A DNA stretch of 64,000 bases, from assembly GCA_003952965.2 (NCBI GenBank), contig CM025855.1:36827546-36891545 (forward strand), given 5' to 3'. The translations under genes and the position numbers were made by a program. Origin of the DNA: Morella rubra. Taxonomy: Eukaryota > Streptophyta > Magnoliopsida > Fagales > Myricaceae. How positions within the stretch are numbered: position 1 is the stretch's first letter; every line of letters starts with the position of its first letter. Positions 47,362 to 60,316 of the stretch are shown here, piece after piece. The notes beneath the pieces are model-generated. The model searched no databases. It saw nothing but the letters and a program-made list of their open reading frames with translations, and had not been told where the DNA came from.

Positions 47362-49760
47362 TATCTACAACACCATTTACATATCGTATGATTTTTTTTA
47401 CTGCTTCCAGATGAGTCTCTTTGGGATTTGCTTGAAACCTTGCACATATCTCTACACTAAAAGACAAGTCTGACCTGCTAGCAATTAGATACAATAAACA
47501 ATCAATCATACTACGATACATGATATGGTCTACACATTTACCAGTTGAATCAATATTAAGTTTAACTAAAGTGTTCATAGGAAATTTTGTGTTCTATTTG
47601 CTATCTAAACCAAATCTTTTCACAAGATTTTTTGCATACTTCGATTGAGAAATAAATAAACCATCTTTGCTTTGTTTAACTTGCAAACCTAGAAAGTAGT
47701 AAAGTTCTCCAACCATGCTCTTCTCGAATTCATTCTTCATGCATTCAATAAATTCTAAGGCAAGCAATTCCATTGGGGAACCAAACACTATGTTAGCAAC
47801 ATAAATTTGTGCAATGACGATGTTATTATTAACTTTCTTAATAAACAATGTACAATTAATACCTCCTCTTGCGAATCCATTTTCCAAAGAATAAGCAGTT
47901 AACCTATCATACCAAGCTCTAGGAGCTTGTTTTAGTCTATATAGTGCTTTCTTCAGTTGAAAGACATGATTAGGAAACATCAAGTCGATGAAACCTTTAG
48001 GTTGTTCAACAAAAACTTCTTCTTATAAAATACCATTTAAAATTGCACTCTTTAAATCCATTTGGTGTATTTTAAACTCCATAGAGCAAGATATAGCTAA
48101 TAGAATTCTAATTGACTCTTATCTAGCTACCTTTGCAAACATTTCATCAAAATCAATGCCTTCAACTTGTGTGTAGCCTTGAGCTACAAGTCGAGCTTTG
48201 TTTCAAATCACAACACCATTTTCATCTAATTTGTTCTTATATATCCATTTTGTACCAATGATGTTAGAATCAATAGGCCTTGGAATTAAAAACCAAACAT
48301 CATTTCTAATAAACTAGTTCAGCTCTTCATGCATAGCATTAGTCCAAAATTCATCTTTTAGAGCTTCATCAACATTCTTAAGTTCATATAAAGAAACATA
48401 ACGTGAGTAAGAAATCTGGTTTAGAACTTTACTTTTTAGTTTCATACCTTCTTTGATCTTACCAATGACATTTTTTTCGGGATGATTCTTCTTCACATAT
48501 GAGGCTGATTCCTTTTCTAGATCAGAATCTGATTGTTTATTTTCTTTAGATCATCTTCAACTTGAATATCTAGTTTCTAAACTAAATTCTCAGTATTCTC
48601 CAGGTTAGTAGAAGAATCCAAATCATCATCTATTTAACATTGATAGATTCCATAATAGTTAAGGTACGCAGATTGTATACTGGTAGGTTGTACTTGATGA
48701 TGAATATCCTAAAAATATCCCTTCACCAGTTCTAGAATCAAACTCACCCAAATTATCTCTATCACGTAAGATATAACATTTACTTCCAAATACTCTAAAA
48801 TACTTGACCGTAGGCCTTTTTCCTTTCCATAACTCATAAGGAGTTTTCTTTGCTTTAGATCTAAGGTACACATGATTAATGATATAACATGCATTATTTA
48901 TAGCTTCACCCCAAAACCTTTTAGCAATGCCTTTACCATGTAGCATAACCCAAGCCATTTCTTGGAGCACTCTATTCTTCCTCTCAACAACTCCATTCTA
49001 TTGAGGTGTTATTGGTGCAGAAAATTCTTGATGTATCCCCTCATTAAGATAATAAGCTTGAAAGCTAGAGTTATCAAATTCCTCCCATGGTCACTTTGGA
49101 TTCTTCAGATTTTGTAGCCTTGTTCATTTTGCAGTCTAATACTCAAGCTTTTAAACTTCTCAAAAGCTTCAGACTTTTCTTCAGAAGTACAATCCAAGTG
49201 AACTTGGAAAAATCATCTACAATAATAAATATGTATTTTCTGCCACCTAGGCTTTCAGTCCTTGTTGGCCCCATTAAATCCATATGTAATAGCTCTAAAC
49301 ATTTAGTAGTAAGAACATCAGTGGTCTTTTTATGTGATGATCTAATTTGTTTACCGTAGTTGACAAGGTCCACATACTTTGTCAACAACCTTTCTAGTTT
49401 AGGAATACCATCAACTAGATTAGGAATGATAGCTAAGTCAGAATAATTTATGTGACCTAACCTTTGGTGCTAAAGATGAGATAAATCAACTTTAGTTATA
49501 TTGTAAGGTAAACTATCATCTAGGATTAACCATAGCAATTATCAGATGTGTTGTGCCACTAAAAACATATTTTCCTTTTGAGTTAATCACAGAACATTTG
49601 TTTTTAGTAAACTGTGCATTAAACCTGGAATCACAGATCTGACTAATACTAAGAGATTAGATTTTAATCCTTGAACATATAGTACATCATCAAAACTTAA
49701 ACTACAGGAAGAGATATAGATCCTTCACCAATGATCTCAGATTTACTTCCATCACCGAAA
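47362..49760 (-). pseudogene. Copia-1 pol: integrase and reverse transcriptase remains
   Basis: Integrase pieces: HMDLMGPTRTESLGGRKYI (49143-49388) and FWGEAINNACYIINHVYLR with KTPYELWKGKRP (48659-48970). Reverse transcriptase pieces: [19 protein letters not shown] and [13 protein letters not shown] (47594-47983). The connection domain has ICARFQANPKETHLEAVKKI (47362-47578). The catalytic box that is normally YVDD reads YVAN, so the enzyme is dead irrespective of the frameshifts. Confidence 0.85.
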
Positions 49761-49761
49761 G

Positions 49762-51750
49762 TTACAACTCCACCTTTGATGTCCTTGAGAGTTGTAAACA
49801 AACTTTTATCTCCACACATATGTTTGGAGCAACCGCTGTCAAGGTACCAAATGAAATTGTCTTTGCCTTCAAGGCAATATGTGCTACAAAACAGGAGTTA
49901 GTTTTTTTCTTTCTCCAATTCAACTTTTGGTTAACTGAAATATTTAACTTCTGATTAATAAGGTGAATTTGCTGAGATAGAACACTCACTTGCATCATCA
50001 ATTTACTAAGTTCAGATTTTGAAAAATCATTTGTGAATGTAGAACACATCTATTTCTATTTCTCACAAGATCAAAACACTTAGGTTTAGTATGACCAACT
50101 TTACCACAGTGATAACAAGTAGGTATGAATCTGGAAAACTTAGAATTAATAGAAATAGTAGGTTTAGAAGTAACTACCTGATTTACCTCATTCAAACCTA
50201 CGGGTATAGGATTCTTTTGAATGGCTGGTACAAACACAATTTCTATGAAGAAGTAGGGGCTGATGAATTGTTCTTAAACCCCAATCCTCTTTTATCACAT
50301 CCGAATGTCCAATGCTCAACATCTTTCGAGTTTGCTGGTTCCACTTGAGAAATTTTTCAGCTGTACATTTGCTTGGTCCAGCTCCTTTGTTAATTTCACA
50401 ACACAGTCTTCAAGAGAGGCATTCATATCAATAAGCTCTTGAACCAAAGAATTTTTCTCTAGTAATTTTTCAGCTAACTCATCTCTCTCTTTTTCAACAA
50501 GATTGATTTTCTTAAGAGTCATACAATTCTCCTTCTTTACTTTAATACTCTCTTCATACAACTCTTGATAAGTTTCCTTTAAACATTCAAGTTCATCTTG
50601 CATCTTCAGCAATAGTTTCTTCTGCATCATCAAAATCACCAAACTCATTAGTTTGAACTGGAGTTGTAAATGCAACTAGGTTTACCTTATATTATTAGAG
50701 TCGTCATGGTCTGAGGAGATTGACTTTGAATCAAAATCTAAGAAAGATGTCTTCATAGCATTCTTTCCCTTTGATTTCAAAAGGTAGAACATTCAGCCTT
50801 AAAGTGCCCAAATCCTTTGCACCCTGACATTGTAGTCCCTGCTCTGGTTTCTTTCTGAACTCTCTTTTCTCGAGTTTATCCTTCTGGTCATCATTTTTCC
50901 AGTTTGTTCTACCAAAGGGTTTAGAGTTTGATTTCTGGTTTTTCCAGATTTTGTTCTTCTTAAACCGAAATGCTTTTCTAACTTTTTGACGAATAACACC
51001 ATGTCATCTTCATCAAACAACTCTGTCTAAATCTGAATCTGAATCTGAATCCATTACCTTCAGTGCAATGGATTTTCCTTTTCTAGTTGTAGGAAACGTT
51101 AGTTCATACTTTGAAGAGAACCGACCAACTCATCAAGCTTTATAGTATCCAAATCTTTATTTTCTTCAATAGCAATCACTTTGGGTCTAAATCTTTCAGG
51201 TAATGATCTTAGAATCTTTCAGACCACCTTTTGAATCAGGGATTCTTTCACCCAAACTAAAGCTTGAATTACTAAGCTTGTGAGTTTTCTGTAGAAATCA
51301 TCAAAGCACTCATCTTCCTTCATTTTCAGTTCTTCAAACCTTGAAATATTCATCTGCAACTTAGAATCTCGAACAGCCTTTGTTCCTTCCATGGGTCAAC
51401 TTCAAAGTATCCCAAGCATCTATCGAAACTTCACAATTTGAAATTCCCATGAATTATTTGGGGGACACACTCATAAAGATTGCATTTATCCCTCTACTAT
51501 TCCAACTAGTTGTCTCCCTTGTTGTAGTCGATCATTGACTAGATTCTTTATCAATGACTTGCTCATTGACGGTAATAGTTGGCTTTTTCCAACCATCACA
51601 AACTGCTTCCTAGACTCTTTTTTCTATTGACTTGAGGAATGCTAGCATCCTCATTTCCAATACGCATAATTTGATCCATCAAAAATGGTGGAACATTAAG
51701 AGATTGACTCTTGTCCATTTTGAATATTTTGAGTCTAAGGAGTCGAAGTA
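49762..51750 (-). pseudogene. Copia-1 gag and gag-proximal remains
   Basis: A zinc knuckle CYHCGKVGHTKPKC is at about 50091-50160. A Glu/Lys/Leu-rich coiled coil lies at 50316-50675. A second knuckle-like CQGCKGFGHFKAEC text near 50790-50830 needs one frame change. N-terminal gag text is spread over 50840-51700 with several stops. Confidence 0.75.
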
Positions 51751-51751
51751 T

Positions 51752-51763
51752 GCTTTGATACCA
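51752..51763 (-). other. Primer-binding site of Copia-1 (initiator Met-tRNA type)
   Basis: On the - strand TGGTATCAAAGC, two bases after the LTR end, close to the usual plant Copia site TGGTATCAGAGC. Confidence 0.85.
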
Positions 51764-51765
51764 AT

Positions 51766-53969
51766 TGAACTAGGCTTTAACTCAATACAGTATACCTTGA
51801 ACCTAGAGGGGGGTGAATGGTTCTTTTAGATTTTTTTCGATCTTTAACTTTGCTGCAAGCTTCATAAAAATATCAGCACGTTCAAGAACCTAAAATCTTT
51901 AACAAGATTATATATATATGCGAATCAAGTAAATCTTTGAAGCAATTACAATTTTAAGCAAGGCTTCAAGATATTTAAGAAAACTGTCTACGGGTCTCGT
52001 GGTTGGGAAATGTTTCAACTAGTAATGAGAACTCAAAGTTACCCGGTGATCCGTTAGAGGTACACAAATCCTGTTGCTACCATAACACACTAAACTCCTT
52101 ACCCAATTCTTGAATTTGGTTCAGCAAACCTTACTGGGACTGAGATTTGGTCTCATCAATTCTTCATTTCTAACACCTTTACCTCTGATCTTGAACGCAT
52201 TCTTCCTAGTGAAACTTCACTATTACTGCCACCAGATTAATGTCACCCAAACCATCTCAGGAACTAGAACTCTGGTAAACCCTAAGACCTCAGCAGTAAT
52301 CTTTGTGTGTGATCAACAATCCTGATGGAACTAAAGGAAAGTACAGTCTTTCTGGCACACTTTAGTTCTTACAGAGTCAACTAAGAAACAACAATAGAGA
52401 GTCTTGGAGAAGATAATGATGGAGGCTTATACTCTCTAAAATCAAAGCAATGTTATTCTTGGATACTTTTTGTGTCTTTTGGAAAAATAAGAGGAAAGGC
52501 TTTTTATATCTCTTATGTACTGAAATGCAAGAGAGATAGAGTTAGAGAGATGACACCGTAATTTTAGGTGGTTCGGCCAACACTTGCCTACGTCCACCCC
52601 CAAGGCTATTGACTTCCTTGGGCTTCCTTCACTATTCTCCAAATAGCAAATACACCTTAGCTTCCCGGGTGCTAAGGAACCTTTACAAAGCGTTTTTCGA
52701 GCTCACGCTTCAACTCTCTCACAAATCCCAAAATCCAAGGGATTTCTTCTACTCTCACAAGTAGGACAAGTGTTTTCCCAACACTTCAAAATGGGTACAA
52801 AAGCCGAATATGCTACAAGTGAATGGCTCTCTAAGCCGAATAAGCAAGTGGAAAGCTCAAATGTGGAATGGCTCTCTAAGCCAATAGCAAATGAAAAGCT
52901 CAATAAAGTGCAAGAAGACAAGATTCTTGAATGAAACCTAAAGTTTGGCAAGTAGGAGCACAAGCTTTCTTGGTAGGTGCGGTCTTCCCTCTTCTTCAAA
53001 GCACTTTCTCTCTTCTAGAAGTTAGGGCACGATTGATTGCAAGTGTGCTGTCTCTTCTTCAAGAAACTTCTCTCTCTTTGGAGGCTAGATCGTCAAGGAT
53101 AGCACGAGAAGAAGATTTAACAATGGGAGCTTTGATCTTGGAGGAATCAGCAAATGAAATCTTTGGATCTTGGCTTTTTCTCTCTCTAGATGTTGCGATG
53201 ATGATCGAGCTACTTTTCTCTCTCCATCTCATTCTTCTTATAGCCCCTAGGTCTTCAACGGTCATCAAGTGGCTTCATTTTACCGTTGGAGGGGTTTAAA
53301 AGACTTTTTGAAACATTTTGGATGATCTGACGTCGTTTCCAGGATATCTCTGCAATTTCGCACTATGTGTCGACACATTGATAGTATGTGCTGACACATT
53401 AAAACTTGGCCTGAAATTTTTCTCTCGGGAGACAGTGCAATGTGTCGGCACATAGTCTTCAATGTGTCGGTGTCTCAATGTGTCACACATTAAACACTTA
53501 GTCTGAAAATGCTGTCAACAGTGAATTTTTGCATTTTGGAGTTGGGCTCTCGGGTGTAAGTGAAATGTGTCGACACTATGGCTCAATGTGTCGACACTTC
53601 CAACACTTAGTAAAAAAAACATTTTGAATGACCTAAAAAAAACTCTCGGGAAGTAGTTCAATGTGTCGACACTATGGTCCAATGTGTCGACACTTCCAAC
53701 ACTTAGACAAAAAATTGTTCTTTCTCAGCAACTACTTCAATTTAATAATATAAAAAATACTTACAATATAAAAGATGATTAATTAGCAAGTGTAATGATG
53801 ATCAAGTATGCTTGGAGAGATTTTAGAATAAGGAAACCTTGATACTCTAAAAACATAATTTTCTTGAAAGGAATTTCAATGTAAAAACTAAAAGACTTGA
53901 ACGAGTATGAAAACTTTGTTATCATCAAAATCAAAATGGATTGTTTATAAGATCAACCTTGGGCTAACA
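51766..53969 (-). repeat. 5' LTR of Copia-1
   Basis: 2204 bp, starting TGTTAGCCCAAGG and ending CCTAGTTCA on the - strand. Contains the GTGTCGACAC repeat array (53350-53700). The plus-strand open frame 52931-53299 lies inside it and is not a gene. Confidence 0.85.
53350..53705. repeat. Tandem array around palindrome GTGTCGACAC
   Basis: Imperfect units pairing AATGTGTCGACAC with CTTCCAACACTTAG and CTCGGG words, repeated about five to eight times. The same array recurs at 32200-32450 and, in worn form, at 62490-62690, always in the upstream part of the LTR. Confidence 0.8.
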
Positions 53970-54446
53970 GTTTACTTTTATGTCAAACAACAACTTGAAA
54001 TATGAGTATGCAAAGGCACTTTAATTGTGTGGCTTGTTGAGTAACCGGGTGCATCCATCACAAATGCTTGTATTTGCATCAAAAGGCAAATGACAACTTG
54101 AAGACAAGAGAATAAAAAAAAAAAGAAATAAAATATATTCTCTAGTTTTCTAACCTTGTTTGTAGTAGTGAGAAGGGGTGATTGCAAGTTGAGTTGTTAC
54201 ATGATTCAATTGGGTTGGTTGCACGATAATATGATTGAGATCAAAATTATGTATGGAAATTTGAACTAGAGAATGTGAGATGCTTAGATTTCCTTTATTT
54301 GCTATTGTTTGTGTGCTAAGTAGAAAATTTGATGTCTGCATGATTCTTTGGGTGTGATGAATTGAGCCAAACTTTGGTCATTGTCCTTTGTTTTTATGAT
54401 TTTTCTTTAACCTTGGGACAAACAAATATTCAAGTTTGGGTGTATT
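53970..54446. other. Flank between Copia-1 LTR and candidate LTR
   Basis: AT-rich, non-coding, no feature recognised. Confidence 0.4.
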
Positions 54447-56273
54447 TGATGTGAGAATTTATTTCACACATTTTTTTAGTAGTAATTGTTTTGATTCAGA
54501 GTGTTTTGTATGTTTCATAGCTCGTTTGTCTAGAATTTTAAGTGTTTTTTACATTTATTTAATTCTTATGAACTCTTGATATTTGTAGGTAGGTATTTAA
54601 TTATTCAATAAGGTTGAAATTGAGTTGATGGGAAGAGCAACATTTGGGTTAAGCTATGAGAGCAAATCCTAGTTGAATTGGTCTTGTAAAAACAGAATAC
54701 TATTGGTTTTTGGATTATAACTGGAGCTATAGACCTCGGATCCAGGTGTCATTTTTCTTGTTGGAAAGCTAAGATGCAGGCCTAAAACTTTTATGAAGAG
54801 TCTAAAACCCAGTTCTGCCATTTTGTAGTTCAAAATCTACAAAAAAGGGTGAAGTCCGAATCTGTCCAAAAGTTTACTGTAGCCCATACACTGTTTCGAT
54901 TTTGGACATATATCTGTAGTTTTAGAAGTCAGAAAAATGCAAGCGTTTGAAAGCTGAGAAAGATATCTAAAACTGTTATGAAGGATAAAACTCCAAATTA
55001 TGTCTTTTTTATGCTCTAAATCCAGCTGAAATTCAGGTAATAAAATCAGCCTAGAATTTTGGATTTCAAATCTATTTTCAAAATTGAAAAGCAAATTTGT
55101 TTTGAAATTTGGAAAGAGACTCTCTTTTAAAATAAGAAAATATAATTGATTTAAAAATTGAAAAACAAATTTGTTTAGAAAATTTAAAGGATTAGAACCT
55201 ATATTAAAATACGAAAAGATAATCGATTTAAAAATTGAAAAGCAAATCTAAAACTTCAGGCATATGACATTTTTTGGGTCTGACTTAGCTTTTCAAAAAT
55301 GTGTGCTGTGGCTTTAAAGAGTTCAGAGGATGTGGGGCTTTGAGACCACCAAAATTTCAGTTTTTATTTTTGTAAACATTATTCCTTTACGCATTAAAAC
55401 TCGGTGATCGATGCTGCTTTCTGGGGATTTTGTTTCTCAAGTTTAATGAAGTTTACTTAGAAGAAAAGGAGAAGATATTCAGAGGAGGAACGTCGCCATA
55501 GCTGAGAATTTCAGCAATTTCAGAGTTTGTCTTCTTTCTCTAGTTTTTAGTTTTTGAATTATTATTAAGCATGCTAAATTCGAATTTATCTTTGAAAAAT
55601 AATTGGATTATTTTATTAGTTATGATTTGCTAGTTTTCTTATTCTAGGGCTAGGACGTAGTCATTGAATTTTTGATATGATTTGAGTATGGATGTAATGA
55701 ATATAATTTGTTAATTGTAATTTTATGATTTCGGTTTTCATTCTTGGAATTTACTAGCCACGAATTGCATGCTTAAGATGTTGAATGAAGTAGCGATAGT
55801 TAAAGTTTAATATTTGTTCTTGAATTCATAAACCTTGGTAGTGTAATTTAGAAATAAATACACACCCTTGTGACCTATATCCAATAATTCCGCAGAGCAT
55901 AATGAATCTTTATTAATTTCTGTGATCACGAAAGTAGACATAGAATTAATATAGGTATAGGTGTTACACCTTAAAAGAGGATATCATATAAAGAAAGAAT
56001 TCGGTCATTGTGATTAAAAAACATTAATGCAGGCAATTATGTTTAAACTCATTGAAAGAATTCAATCTATGAAATCCAAGCCCTAGAAATCTTTAATATT
56101 TGATTTTTCAAGTTAAGATTTTGCAATCATTCACATCAATTTGGGATCGTCTAAATAATATAGGAAATTTTATAAATTGGTACTTTAACCTCCTCCTTGT
56201 GGACACGATACTCTTTGTTTCCAATTTTACTTGTCACGACCCATGCACTTGTGGTAGACTTTATGGGCTATCA
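54447..56273 (+). mobile_element. Candidate solo LTR, Gypsy (Tat/Athila-like) type
   Basis: Starts TGATGTGAGAATTT and ends TATGGGCTATCA. The closing text (CTCCTTGTGGACACGATACTC, TTGTCACGACC, CACTTGTGG) is the sort seen at ends of long plant Gypsy LTRs. Non-coding. No clean target duplication was found, so borders are tentative. Confidence 0.45.
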
Positions 56274-56861
56274 ATTATTTAGAGGTCCTACTCAGTAATA
56301 GCGGAGGGAGGGGGCACGCCTACCAACTTTTTTGAAAATACCCCCTTCCCTCTTCACCGTTTACACTTTGTCAATATTTCGAAAAATTCATCTTTGTCCA
56401 CAAAAAATTTGAAAAACTCTCCTCCCAAATAAAAAAACCTGTAGCTTCCTAAAAATTTAAAATACTTATTCTGTCTTTAATATCTGAGAAAAAATTGTAA
56501 TTTTTTTTAGAGATTTGAAAAAGACATTTAAATAAGATTTTTAAAAATTCAAAATTTAGGTCAAATCTTCAAAAAATAAAATTTTTTCTTAAAATTTAAA
56601 ATTTTGAATGTTAAAAATTTCTGAATATTAAAACATATTTATTTAAGAAAGATAATATGATAGTTTTCTCTTCTCATGGAGTCTTCATATCATACACAAT
56701 AAACTAAAATAAGAAATATAATCATTTTTTAAATTTTACGATATTTAAATAATATAAATATGCGCAACTTATTCTTAAGCCCATAGAATTTATTGAGAAT
56801 ATTTTTTAAGAACTTATACTACTTTTTTATATGATATTTTTAGGAAAGTATATAATACATC
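56274..56861. other. AT-rich non-coding stretch
   Basis: Low-complexity A/T sequence with no gene or repeat I can name. Confidence 0.4.
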
Positions 56862-57115
56862 GGGAAAACTACAGTTCGCACCTTCTAACAACAACATATT
56901 TTACCATTTGCAGCTCTGATATCAATATTGACACATAGCTCTCCAAACAAATGATTACTTACACTTAGCACCCCATGTTAAGATTTCACTATTCAACTAA
57001 ATAAAAATTATGACACATGTCACAATCCTTACAGTTAAATTTGTCAATTTAGTGATTTGGAGTACAAATTGTAAAATATGTGGTTGTTAGAGGGTGCAAA
57101 ATTCATATAATTTTC
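56862..57115. mobile_element. MITE, about 254 bp
   Basis: The left end (GGGAAAACTACAG, then CACCTTCTAACAACAACATA) pairs with the complement of the right end (GAAAATTATATGAA, then CACCCTCTAACAACCACATA). Nearby 9-mers TATAATACA (56851-56859) and TATAATATA (57116-57124) match at 8 of 9 positions. Similar in plan to the MITE at 35490-35796. Confidence 0.65.
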
Positions 57116-57599
57116 TATAATATAAAAATAAACAAATAAATTATTATAACATTTATATGGATAAATTCCTAGCTCTACAACGACTACCCACAAAACCACT
57201 GGGGTAAAGCAAAGTTCTCCACAAACTTTACAGATGATAATACTGGAAAAAAGACGACAGGGTCGAGAACAACGATAGCCCAATAATAGAGAATTTGTGG
57301 GCCAAGGGCCATATGCGAGCCCAAGAACAATGATGTCAGTCAAATACATGTATAATGGTAAATACGACATGCTGACATGACATGCATTAATAGCGGTAGG
57401 GGCGCATAACGTTTGAGCGTTTCTTTCTTACGTTCGCCAAGTTTTCCAATTTTGGGATGGAACGACATTGCATTGCAAAAAATATTAATCACGTTCAAAC
57501 CTGATCTTTGTTTTGTCCAAATGGTTTCCTATTCTTGGGACGAAACATCTTCGTGTTTCACACGCTCGTTGCCCGAATTTTCTTCACTAGTTGCCAGCC

Positions 57600-60310
57600 C
57601 ACCGAACATTCACACGCTTGACATCAAGCCTTGGCCACCACTTCGAAGCAGCCATCCTCTCTAGCCCAAAGCCTTTCAAACTTGAGAGGCTTTGGAGCTG
57701 AAGAGTTGCTGCCAAAAATATTAAGGACAAGTGGGACATGGTCTGAAGGCACATAGTCATTATGAAAAATGTCGGCATTCGGGAACGCCATTCTCCACTG
57801 GGTATTAGCTACACCCTTGTCAATTCTTTCTCGTATATTGGCCAAAGCCGATCCTCTGTTCAACAAGGTATAACAGCAACCAACAAACCCAAGGTCCACC
57901 ATTCCCATTGCATCCATAAAATTGGCCAAGCCACGAGACGATGAAGCTCTCACAGCTCTGCCTTCCACCTTCGCTCTTTGCTTCAAGAGATCATTCAAAA
58001 TCACCTAGATACACCCACGGAAACTGAGATTGGCTGCCTAGCACTCTAAGCTGATCCCAGAAAGCTTCCTTTTGGTGCCAAAGAGTTTGTCCATAGACTA
58101 GAGAGCAGAAAAAGTCTTGGTACTCATTCCCGGGTTTAATCAGCGGGTGGAAAATATTACTAGACTTCCTGACAAAATCAAACTGGAGCTCGGGCCTCCA
58201 ACAAAACACTAAACCCCCTTTTCTCCCACTTAGGGATACAACTACAAAAAATGTAAAATCAACTTTACGCATAACCTTCTTGACAACAACATCAGCAACT
58301 TTAATTTCGATCAAGAACAGACCAACTTGATCAATTACCCTCACCATTTCCTTGAGGACTCTACCAATACCTTGGCAGCTCCACGAAATTATTTCCATTA
58401 CGCCGGGGGGGGGGCGGGGGCGAGATTTGGCCCACCTCCTCAGCCTCTCAGCCTTTTGGATATTAAGAGAGTCCTCCACCTTCTTACTGTTAGAATTATG
58501 TGCCCTCGATAACCAAATGATTAATCCAGTCCTAATATCTCATATGGAATATAGTTTGGTGGAAGGAATTAATTGTATGTAAAAGGGCATATTTGCAATA
58601 ATCTCAAATTTCAGGGTTAATTACAATATGTTGATGAACTTGATTATAATTAGTAGAAGCCCTAATTTTATTAGAAGAAGAGTTCTTTAGTTTAATCCTA
58701 CGGTTGGAATTTGAGATCCCTAAGGATCCTATGTCTCATGCTCTCTCTAGGGTTTCTCAAGGCCTATAAATATAACTGTTATATTCAAGGGGTTGGCCAT
58801 CAGAACCTATTAGAGAAATCCCTAAAAGGAGAGAGTGACATAAATCCCTTAGGAGGCAAGACATTTGTGTTGCTATTTTATTCTGTTGCTATTCTATTCT
58901 AATCGCTGGAGCTTTGGATTGGATCGTAAAGCGGGTTGAAACTTGTGGATTTTTGAATTACTATATCAAGGTAAGTAATCGAATCCGCAATTGCAATTAT
59001 AATCCTGATAGATGTTTTGTTGAAAACATATTATTTATTTAGTTTAATTCTGCATAAACTATCACTTACCTTCCAGTTTGTTCCTTTGCACTAAGGTTCT
59101 TCTTATACTTGGCCGTCGACTTCTTCTTAAACAGTACTTTGATCGTGTCTTGTATGCAGAGAGTAAAAAGAGAGAAAAGAAGCAAAGGATCCGAGTTGGT
59201 CTCTGTACCTAGTGCTTCACTTCTATTCTTCTTTCTGGTTCGCGGCGTATTACATGCGACCAACATTTTCTCATCACTCCCCCAATCTTCATTTAGTAAC
59301 AACTTATTTTTCTCCTTAAGAACCATATTGCCACAAGGTTTTGAAATAAGGCCTAGGGCGTTGTTCGCCTAGATTTTACCACTTCTCCTTTTAAACGTGG
59401 CCTGCTCACCAATCTGGTGGTTCTTTGCAACACTCTTGCGATCAAAATCCAGCTTGGGCATGGTCTCTAGATCTTCACCAATGCCAAGCTGATTTTATTC
59501 AAAGATTGCTGGCCTGTTCAATTTTTTCCCTATATAGGACCGACACTTGTGCAGTGGGCAAAGCAGCAAGAGAACTTTCCTTGCAGTCTGCTATCCGCTT
59601 ACCTACCACTGTGTTTTTGTCTGTCTCCCTTAGCCGCAAGAATTAAATGCTTTGCCTCTCCCGTTGTGCTTTCGAAAGGGACTCCTGAAAAAGTCACGCT
59701 CGAATTTTCATAGGACTGAGTCACCAACTCACCCCTGTTGAATTCACTCGTTCCTTTTACAATCCAACCATCATTTGTCGACCATGACCTTCAGCTGAAT
59801 GCCTCCGCAACCCTGAACTATAAACACTTGAAATGCCTAACTACCTGAGAGGGAGTCTCGGGGACCCCGAGACCTCAAGGTCATTCCTCACTTTCATTGC
59901 TCGCCTCAGATTCCCCAGTCTGCAATCTCCAAAAATTTGGCCATGCGGAGCTTAACCCTCATCTCCTTATTCCAGGTGTGCTTGTGGGGGTAAGGTTCAT
60001 CCTAATGACAAGACACCATCGTGTGATCCAGCTTCCCACAGTGGATACAAAAATTTGAGTCTTTCATACTAAAAGGTGACCCAAGACCTCTGGTGCCCTC
60101 CTCTTGGCATAAAGAAACTAGGCTGAAGGGGAGACTTAATATTAATTTGGGCTCTAACATGAAGGAACATCTTGTTCTCATCCACCTCATCAACCACTAG
60201 CACCTCTCCCAGCTTGCTCCCAATCCAAATGGTGTTTAATGCCTCGGAACCCTTTAATAGTAGCCTAGGAATCTGAATCCTAAATGTGGATAAGATTTTT
60301 GATCATTGAA
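57600..60310 (-). pseudogene. LINE (L1 type) remnant: ORF1 knuckle plus endonuclease
   Basis: On the - strand from right to left. ORF1 text IGSKLGEVLVVDEVDEN and a zinc knuckle CIHCGKLDHTMVSC come first (60300-60010), then KEKNKLLLNEDWGSDEKM and KKKSTAKYKKNLSAKEQ (59326-59066), then an endonuclease with SWSCQGIGR, WVYLGDFE and PSDHVPLVL (58479-57624). The reverse transcriptase is missing. A stop follows the knuckle, and a solo LTR splits the frame at 58488-59064. The right end abuts Copia gag. Confidence 0.8.
58488..59064 (+). mobile_element. Solo LTR with perfect CTTAC target duplication
   Basis: 577 bp, TGTTAGAATTATG to AACTATCA, flanked by CTTAC at 58483-58487 and 59065-59069. It lies inside the LINE frame, whose coding text resumes on both sides. 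A CCTATAAATATA box near 58765 fits a promoter on the + strand. No internal retroelement sequence remains. Confidence 0.92.
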
Positions 60311-60316
60311 ATAATC

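Larger units (their letters stand above)
47362..53969 (-). mobile_element. Copia-1: Ty1/Copia element, 3'-truncated
   Basis: Order on the - strand: 5' LTR (53969-51766), primer-binding site (51763-51752), gag, integrase and reverse transcriptase. It is cut off in the RNase H-proximal region at about 47362 by another repeat, and no 3' LTR is found. Frames are broken many times. The LTR belongs to the same family as the solo LTR at 31902-34083. Confidence 0.85.

Noticed and set aside
52931..53299. 122-codon plus-strand frame
   Set aside because: Lies wholly within the LTR of Copia-1 on the opposite strand to its transcript.
53971..53990. Polypurine tract to the right of the Copia-1 LTR
   Set aside because: The flank has no purine run, unlike at 62971-62984, so this LTR is treated as an ordinary 5' LTR.
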